64,000 nt of DNA from Prosapia bicincta (taxonomy: Eukaryota > Arthropoda > Insecta > Hemiptera > Cercopidae), in the NCBI GenBank assembly GCA_036971475.1, contig JBAIZL010000002.1, positions 127,197,033 to 127,261,032 on the forward strand. The letters run 5' to 3'. Position numbers and translations under genes: made by a program. This document shows positions 57,661 to 64,000 of the stretch, in pieces. Every line of letters starts with the position of its first letter. Within the stretch, counting starts at the first letter, position 1. The notes under the pieces are model-generated. The model had not been told where the DNA came from. It ran no database searches and saw only the letters and a program-made list of their open reading frames with translations.

Positions 57661-57849
57661 GCTTCTGGGAAATCCAATCTCAGCACCTAGATCACATGTA
57701 TACCCTACTTTTGTTGTACTGTAGGAAATGCATAGTTTTTTTAGAATCTGTCTCAAGGATCCGTCCCACCCCTCTTAAATATAACTCTGCAACTTTCAGT
57801 TGGCCTTGGACTCAATGAGTGTATTGACGTACATTTTTTTATCTTTTAG

Positions 57850-58025
57850 TGGACTTTATAAATTTAGAAAGTGATGATTCTCATACTGAGAATTTAGTTT
57901 TCAAGTTGAAGAGCAAGAATATAGGAGAGGATTCTGATCTTAAGGATACTACAACCATTACAAGTAATGCAGGAAATGAAGATGTAAGGGATGAAAATAA
58001 TCAGTTGAATATTCATACAGAATAA
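57850..58025 (+). CDS. Zinc-finger gene copy 2, terminal exon
   Basis: After ATCTTTTAG the frame reads (TG)DFINLESDDSHTENLVFK, LKSKNIGEDSDLKDTTTI, then DENNQLNIHTE and a TAA at 58023-58025. It is longer than the copy 1 exon (stop at 22568) and also acidic. The shared acceptor and frame support an ancestral terminal exon. Since the finger exon of this copy is broken, present function is doubtful. Confidence 0.45.
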
Positions 58026-60704
58026 AATGTTAATGAAAAAAATCAACATCCTGAGGAACAATACTATGAAGGTAAAAATAGAACAAGGTGACGTTATGAT
58101 TTAGTACAGAGTAAGGGCAAAACAAGCTCATAATATATTAAATAAGCTTCCAGTCGCACTAAAATCTGTAAAAATTATTAAACCCTATACAAAAGTTTAA
58201 TATTGTTTTTTCAAAAAAAACAAGTTTGAAAATATCGTCAAATACACATTTATAATTATGTGATAAGTGCAAACAAATTAAAACTAACAGTGTTGTTAGT
58301 AAAATGGACTTTAAAGAAATATGTATATGTTTTGGTACTTTATTTCTGCTTGTAATTACTATTTCAAATAAATCTAACTTGAATGATGTTTAGCAGAAAG
58401 AGGAGATTGTCCATCTAATATTACATTCGATTGGATGTAATTTGTTTAACTTTACATTACAAATTATTAGATTTGATATCTCAGACTCAAACAGATTGGG
58501 TAAAAATGGATAATTTTTTTTGACAGAAGGTGGTTAAGGCATGAGAATGATCATAGAACTGATCGATAAAATATCGAATACGCTGAAGGTAAATACTTGA
58601 AATTACATGAAGATCAACTATTTTCTGAATGTAGAGCGTAATTAGGCATCGTACATTATGGTAACGCTTTCAAAAAATTTTATAGGCTATTGCGTGATTC
58701 ACCGGACAAAGTGCTTAGAGTATACTGAAATTTAGATATTTCTGATTATGTTTCAGTGTCATGTATGCTTACGTCATACAGACTGATAAATGACACACAT
58801 TCTAGGAGATTTCTATAAAAATGTTTCAATTCCAGCTTGGCTAGCCGAACTGTAGTAGCATGTTATGTGGATATTGGGTTATTAACCTGTTATTCAGGAT
58901 GAGCTGTTTGCAAAGTGTTATCAAATGTCATAATGTATAACTGTAATTGAATGTAATGAACTAATTCGGATATATGGTCTCTGTCATCGGCTAGTTTGTC
59001 GGTAGTATCTTTATCTAGTCAAGATTTTGTTAAACTCGTTCAATATAGTTGGTAAAATCAGTCATTTCATTTGTTATATCATGTTTATATAATCTTATGC
59101 GGGTTTTCTGAGGCGTCTAGGCAGGTATGTATGAACTGAAATCTGTCAATGTTTTTTTTTTAAATTGAGTTTAAGCGGGGGTTTGATTAGAGTAATCTTG
59201 GATGAGTAAGTTTTCATAGTAATAGCAATCAATGAAGCCATGGCAATGAATTAAATGTCAATCTGAACAAAACCATTATAATACAGAAATTATAACGTAT
59301 AATGTTGAAAGAACTAGACAGTAACAATTATGTGTAGCATAATAAAAGGTTCTGTAACAGCGTTAAAAATAGTAGTTGTTTTTGTATTTCAACCAACATT
59401 AAATCATCTGTAATGTTTGTAAACAGAGAATAGGCTGGAGTTATTAACTGTATTGAAACTAGATTCCTTTGTAAGGTAGGAATGTAAATAAGCTATTCCG
59501 GCAAGCCGATATAGCTGGGAAAGGTTGCAAAGCTGATTCATAAAGTTTTTTGTGTGTTGTTTAATGTCTGAAATGATTCATAAACCTGTATGCACTCTTA
59601 TGTGTTATAGATGGAATGCTGTCTTTATGAAATGAATATCTTGTTTCTGAATTTACTAATAATTTAATAAAAAATAATCTGATGGCAATATATCTTGAAT
59701 TGAATGTATGAACAGTATCCATAAGATGGAGTCAATTATCTGGCCCTAAGGACCAAAAATATGTCTTATATCCGGCCTGTAGGCCAAAAAATGTGACGAT
59801 CATCTGGCCGTTTGACCAAAAATATTCGAGTGTAGAACAAAATTATGAAATTTGTTTGGAAAAAATAAGAGCTAGCATAATAAATTAACGTATCAAATAA
59901 GATGTTCAATTCTGTTAGAAATAGAATAACCTTTAGGAAAATGTTAGCACAGGGCATAAGAGGATATAAACCGAAGGACCACCAATTAATTATTGTTAAT
60001 TGGAAACTTAAGCATAGAGTACTTACAGAAGTCTGGTACACTGAACTTCTTACCTTCGTAGTGGCAATCGCGTAACAAATTTTAGGATGGTAGGGAGAGA
60101 AAGATAGGATTTCACCCTAATTGTGTTTGTCTCATTTTCATTAAATGTGCATGAGGTATTATGACACTTGTAAAGCACTTCAGAAATAGCGGTAAATATT
60201 ATGAATAATAAGTTCTCAATACTCGCGATTAAGCGGTGTGACTCGTACAGAAATTATCGGTATTTGCACATACGCATATTTGACGAGCAGATTTTAATAT
60301 AGCTCTATCTTGTAGTTACTTATAAAATCTTCTCACTCTTAACACATTGACTGCTAAAATACATGCAATGTAGTATGACAAATGCTAAATTCAATTTTTA
60401 AAAAAATTACTTACCAAAATGTGTGAAATAAAGAAATATGAAGATAAAATGTCATTACAAGAAATAAAAAACCTGTGGTAGCCATTTTAAAATCATGGGA
60501 AATCATTACCATGCACAGTAGAGTGCACTGGTTTGCAGTAAATAAGGTCAGTTTTCCATTTTAACATATAATATAATAACACTAGTAATTTTTACCTATA
60601 TTTATTTTAAACAATTGTTATTTAAGAACGAGAAATGAAAAAAAATAAACCTAAGTCATATATACAGTCCCAGAAATCTATTGGTACAATTTGATTAAAC
60701 TATA
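58026..60704. other. AT-rich intergenic or 3' DNA
   Basis: No gene recognised. At 59738-59830 three imperfect units of about 32 bp share ATCTGGCC..GGCCAAAAAT. Confidence 0.4.
59738..59830. repeat. Three imperfect tandem GGCC-palindrome units
   Basis: Units start near 59738, 59769 and 59801. Each has ATCTGGCC or ATCCGGCC, a short spacer, then a partly inverse GGCCAAAAAT or GACCAAAAAT. Confidence 0.5.
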
Positions 60705-61620
60705 ATTAAATAATACTTAACTAAATGAATACGTAAGGGCTTACTTGCTAACTTGTTCTTGAAGCAAATGTTCCTTTTATAAAGCAAAGTCTCTACTGGC
60801 GGTGTCCCGCAAGGTACAAAGGTTGTCGGTATGAAATTTATGAGTAGTAGGGGGGGGGGGTTAAGTTGGTTGTGTTCTATATAATGGAATAGGGTGTTGG
60901 CTTCAAAATGTGTGTGGTCATTTAATATGTTTTCTTTATCTGTTGCATAGTGTTTGTATATTTCATATCTTTCTAAAGTTGTTAGTTTTTTACTTTGATT
61001 TAATATATGGAGAATGATTAAACTAGTATGTATGTCCGTGTGTGTGTCACGTGTTTTTTAGGTGTGTTGCATAGCTGGATTTTGGGTGTGTTGTTTCTTT
61101 GGGTAATGTGTTCATCGAAGCGTGTGTTGAAAGATCTACCTCTTTTGGCGGATATAATAGCTGGGACAAGTGTTACATGTTAATTTGTAAATACCGGATA
61201 GATTGTATTTGTCTATTTGTTGTTGATATGGTTGTATGTGTTGTCTTAAAGTGTTTATTGTTTTGTAAGATATTTGGTAATTAAGTTTTTTTTAATGTGG
61301 AAACTATTTTGTGTGTGTTCTTGTTGTGGTAAGTGAGGGATATGTGCTCGTTGTTTTTGTGTGGTTTGTTGGCAGGGTGTTTGGTGATGTTGTTTATGTT
61401 TAATTTTCATGTGCATGTTGTCTATAAGTGTATGTCGGTAGCAGTTTTGTTGAGCGATGTATTTTATTCTATTTATTCCTTTAATCATGTGTTACACCAC
61501 CTAATCAATATACCTATGCTACAGAAAGACTATGATGAAGAACTCAATAATCCCTTACATATTCACTTAGTTAAGTATTATTTAATTATAGTTTAAACAG
61601 TGAATTCAAGATGATTACAA
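60705..61620 (-). pseudogene. Penelope-like 3' fragment within the duplicated block, second copy
   Basis: Same content and junctions as 16130-17050: on the - strand a PLE linker (IKYIAQQNCYRHTLIDNMHM onward) and a GIY-YIG part with frame damage (61090-61200), then the shared junction at about 61490 to ACCATGTGTTACACCACC. The similarity continues beyond the PLE on both sides. A G-run is at 60849-60860. Confidence 0.75.
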
Positions 61621-61639
61621 CAAGCAACTATAACTTGAT

Positions 61640-62455
61640 TAGTTAAGATTAATTACTGTGGTAGTCATCAAAACACTTTGGAACGCCAAGTCCTGGCTGT
61701 TTTTCGCTTTCCACAAACTGCCATATAACACGTTTTTTAATACCACAAGAATGACAAACACGGCACCGTTTGTCACGCCTTTTCTCAGTAATTTTTGAAG
61801 GTATGTGTGGCACACATCTGCGCTTCAGTGGTCTTTCTGGAGCAGGTAGGGCGGGAAGCATAGAATCTACCGCTGACAGATGAAAATCATACATTTTCTT
61901 TCTTTTCTCTTTGGTTGAAACTTGCACTTCGTTGAATAGTAGTGAGCATTGATCATAACAATTTGGAGCACATGAACGAAAAATTGTTTATACCAACATA
62001 GAGTTTTACATTCAGATGGATAGTAGCTACATTTTACATTCATCATCTGGTCGCTACAATCAACGCCTTTTATAAAGTGGTTGTAGGTGACTGTAAGCAA
62101 TAGTTTTTCCCTTTCAAGTTGCGCCCTGTTGATTGACGTGACCATATCATTACTATACTCTGTTGAAATGTAGGACACAATTTTTGTCTTTCCACTTTCT
62201 CACTCTCACGGCCTCAGCGTATCGAGCCATAGATTCACCATTTTTTTATTGTTGCTGGTTTAATATCTTGGGAATGGTATTTTCTTTCTAACTTAAGGGT
62301 TCCAGTGCGGTAAGTATTCCTTAGTAGCAAATTAGATGCAAGAATAAAGCTATTATAGTAATTGTCCATAAACAGACTATGGCCACAATTTGATTTACCC
62401 TCCATTAGTTTCAGAACCATGTTGCTGCATGTGACTTGCCACCTAAGTAATCCAG
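61640..62455 (-). pseudogene. piggyBac-like transposase fragment (PGBD4-like branch)
   Basis: Read leftward: LLRWQVTCSNMVLKLMEGKS, HSLFMDNYYNSFILASNLLL (catalytic Asp motif DNYYNS), NTYRTGTLKLERKYHSQDIK, then TYNHFIKGVDCSDQMM (third Asp) and a Cys-rich tail (RCRVCHSCGIKKRVIWQF, CFDDYH). The order matches the second half of piggyBac-like transposases. It differs from the other piggyBac relics here. Frame breaks near 62180 and 61900. The N-terminal half is replaced by hAT sequence. Confidence 0.8.
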
Positions 62456-62459
62456 AACC

Positions 62460-63300
62460 CCACAGTATAGTTTAATTCCTATTAATCTTTTATTGTTGGC
62501 AGACGTCACAGTTTGCTCGTAAGATGTTCACTGGCTATCTTTCCAGGGAATAAATTTGTTTGCCATACACTGTAAACTTTTGTTAGTTTTGAACAAATGT
62601 ACGTCTTGGTTCTGCAGATCTTCACTAACTACTGATAGTTCTTGAGGTGCATCACTCATTAGGGCCAAACCAAGAAAAGGGGCAATGGAAGTAAGTTTTG
62701 TAAGCATACCTTCATACTTGCATCTGTCTGAACTTTCACGGGTTCGGTCTTCTTTTGTCAACATAAAATGAATTGCTAAAATTTCATAGTTTTCCCAAAT
62801 TGCTGAGACTTTTCGGAAGCTAGACGCTAACTAATGTATGTCCAACACCTTCCAATTTTCAACAGTTGAACTCCAAGCTCATTCGCATTTGACCAAATGC
62901 AACTCTCTGCTTTCCTTTGGCAAGGTGTGGTACAGAACATACAGTTTATCAACGAACATGATAAGGCTATGATAAGAGCAATGGCAAATAATGATTGAGA
63001 GAAACTTGTCTTTTAACATAGGACACACTCCAGACTTCTTGCCAACCATCACTAATGCTCCATCACATACCCCAGCAATTAATCTATCTTGCAAAACATT
63101 ATCACCTAATTTGTAACCTTTAATGCATTTAATTGTAGCTTGAAAAATTCTAGAGACAACACAATATTGAGCTCAACTAGGTCCAAAAATAAATTCACAA
63201 TGGATTCCATACTTAAAACTTTTATGCAAACTCTAATGTGCAAAATCAGGGTTGATGTTTTGCTCAAAGCTGTTGGATCATCAGTGATGATCACAAACTT
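62460..63300 (-). pseudogene. hAT-type transposase fragment (KIAA1586-like)
   Basis: Read leftward from 63300: FFKLQLNALKVTN-preceding sequence, LIAGVCDGALVMVGKKSGVC, PMLKDKFLSIIICHCSYHSL, then SASEKSQQFGKTMKF-like remnants and LTKLTSIAPFLGLALMSDAP with QELSVVSEDLQNQDVHLF. CDGA.VM.GK.SGV and HC..H belong to the hAT branch related to KIAA1586-like proteins. Several stops. It directly adjoins the piggyBac fragment at about 62457. Confidence 0.75.
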
Positions 63301-63725
63301 ATAGCATATGAAAATTTTATGTTAGAGTGTAGGTTGTTGATTGCTATTAGGATGATATTATCTATTCCTTTATTTTGAGAGATGCATTATCCATCGTCAA
63401 CATATGGTATCCAATGTCCACTGAGGGGTTTTTTATGGTTTTTTGGTGCGATTATTTTGTCAGGTATTTTGGAGGTAAATTTCAGACATTATAAATCAGA
63501 GGGGTGATCCCATTGCTAAGTTATCTATTTATTTATATATCTTATTATTAAATGGGAAATAGTTGTGGTTTAGTATAGCCTTTGGGGTTGGTTTAAAGAT
63601 TAATTTATTTTTGTATTATTTGGAGGGTTTCGTTTATTGGTATGTTAAGAGTACATGTTTGTGATGTCAAATGATATAAATTTAGTGTTTTTTTGGTTAT
63701 GTTTATTGTTTATATTTTGTTTAAC
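63300..63725 (-). pseudogene. Penelope-like RT fragment
   Basis: On the - strand: LYHLTSQTCTLNIPINETLQ-type sequence (compare SFDI.NMYSNIPI), a degenerate GSPLS region and WIPYVDDG near 63390, the RT active site. Frames are broken throughout. It faces the GIY-YIG fragment at 63738 in opposite orientation, so two insertions or a rearrangement are needed. Confidence 0.7.
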
Positions 63726-63736
63726 ATTAATTTTTT

Positions 63737-63803
63737 ATAGGAATATTTAAAATCAAATGCCCAGACTGTAAGAAATTATACATTGGCCAAACTAAAAGGA
63801 AAT
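63737..63803 (+). pseudogene. Penelope-like GIY-YIG start fragment
   Basis: The frame reads IGIFKIKCPDCKKLYIGQTK, the first half of a GIY-YIG domain (GIF in place of GIY). It breaks off at about 63803, where the candidate host exon border begins. Confidence 0.7.
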
Positions 63804-63810
63804 TACTTAC

Positions 63811-63861
63811 TTCTTTGTACGAACTTCCAGCATCAGGCGATGCCGACGACTCGATGTCCAT
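63811..63861 (-). CDS. Candidate first coding exon of an unidentified gene
   Basis: On the - strand an ATG at 63861 in a good start context (TATACCATGG) encodes MDIESSASPDAGSSYKE and meets GTAAGT, a consensus donor, at 63810. The sequence to its right (63862-64000, upstream on this strand) is richer in G and C than the rest of the window and could be 5' leader or promoter. The protein is too short to identify. The next exon would lie to the left, beyond the PLE fragments or outside this annotation. It could also be chance. Confidence 0.4.
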
Positions 63862-64000
63862 GGTATACTGCTTCGACCAATGCTCAGTATTTCTTTGTTC
63901 ACATTATAACCCTCATCAGATCTTCGCTATCTCCCACCGTCCTCCGCAGGGAATCTCTTGCCGGGTTAATGGATCCACACCTCAACAATATGTGTTCCAA

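Noticed and set aside
63803..64000. Open + strand frame continuing the GIY-YIG fragment to the window end
   Set aside because: After 63803 the residues no longer resemble a GIY-YIG domain, and the opposite strand offers a start codon and a consensus donor.

Overview
This is 64 kb of AT-rich eukaryotic DNA, most likely from an insect. The evidence is spliced exons with GT/AG borders, a long C2H2 zinc-finger exon, and transposon relics typical of arthropods: Penelope-like, Jockey-like, Ty3/gypsy-like, piggyBac-like, pogo/Tigger, hAT and DD82E elements. The species cannot be read from the sequence. A hemipteran would fit the zinc-finger style, but that is a weak inference. I see no operons, bacterial genes, tRNA, rRNA or CRISPR arrays.

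Host content. The window is built on a tandem duplication of a multi-exon zinc-finger gene on the + strand. Copy 2 shows a 5-part model: an acidic first coding exon (42409-42719), two small exons (49245-49293 and 53227-53302), a decayed zinc-finger exon (56367-57660) and an acidic terminal exon (57850-58025). Copy 1 has the same small exons (1458-1506 and 5393-5468), a largely intact zinc-finger exon with 12 complete fingers (17374-18551) and a terminal exon (22441-22568); its first exon should lie left of the window. Splice phases agree between neighbouring exons and between copies, and the introns also align. A third, decayed zinc-finger exon lies at 15120-15440. A duplicated block (about 16130-17050 and 60705-61620) hints at another paralogue to the right. 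A separate candidate first exon on the - strand is at 63811-63861.

The zinc-finger satellite. Straight after the stop codon of the 12-finger exon are about 29 more finger-sized 87-bp units (18546-21055). All 24 regular units carry TGA or TAA in place of the codon for the second zinc-binding cysteine. Five units are 88-bp frameshifted variants that begin higher-order blocks. This looks like a coding array that kept expanding and homogenising after it became nonsense.

Mobile elements. The best preserved is a DD82E-type (Sailor-like) Tc1/mariner-superfamily element at 35051-36849, with a 486-codon open transposase, 29-bp inverted repeats and a TA duplication. It sits inside the coding region of a decayed piggyBac-like element (33074-37974) that has TTAA ends. 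Around ten Penelope-like fragments are scattered through the window (reverse transcriptase YVDD motifs, GIY-YIG nuclease domains), and several 3' ends carry hammerhead-ribozyme-like motifs. Other relics are Jockey-like pieces (7360, 21310, 43500), gypsy-like pol (53788), pogo/Tigger elements and MITEs (12422, 45672, 46542, 51715), piggyBac relics (24700, 28590, 61640), hAT relics (8747, 39681, 62460) and a mariner-like relic (27000). Much of the rest is intron or unrecognised AT-rich DNA.
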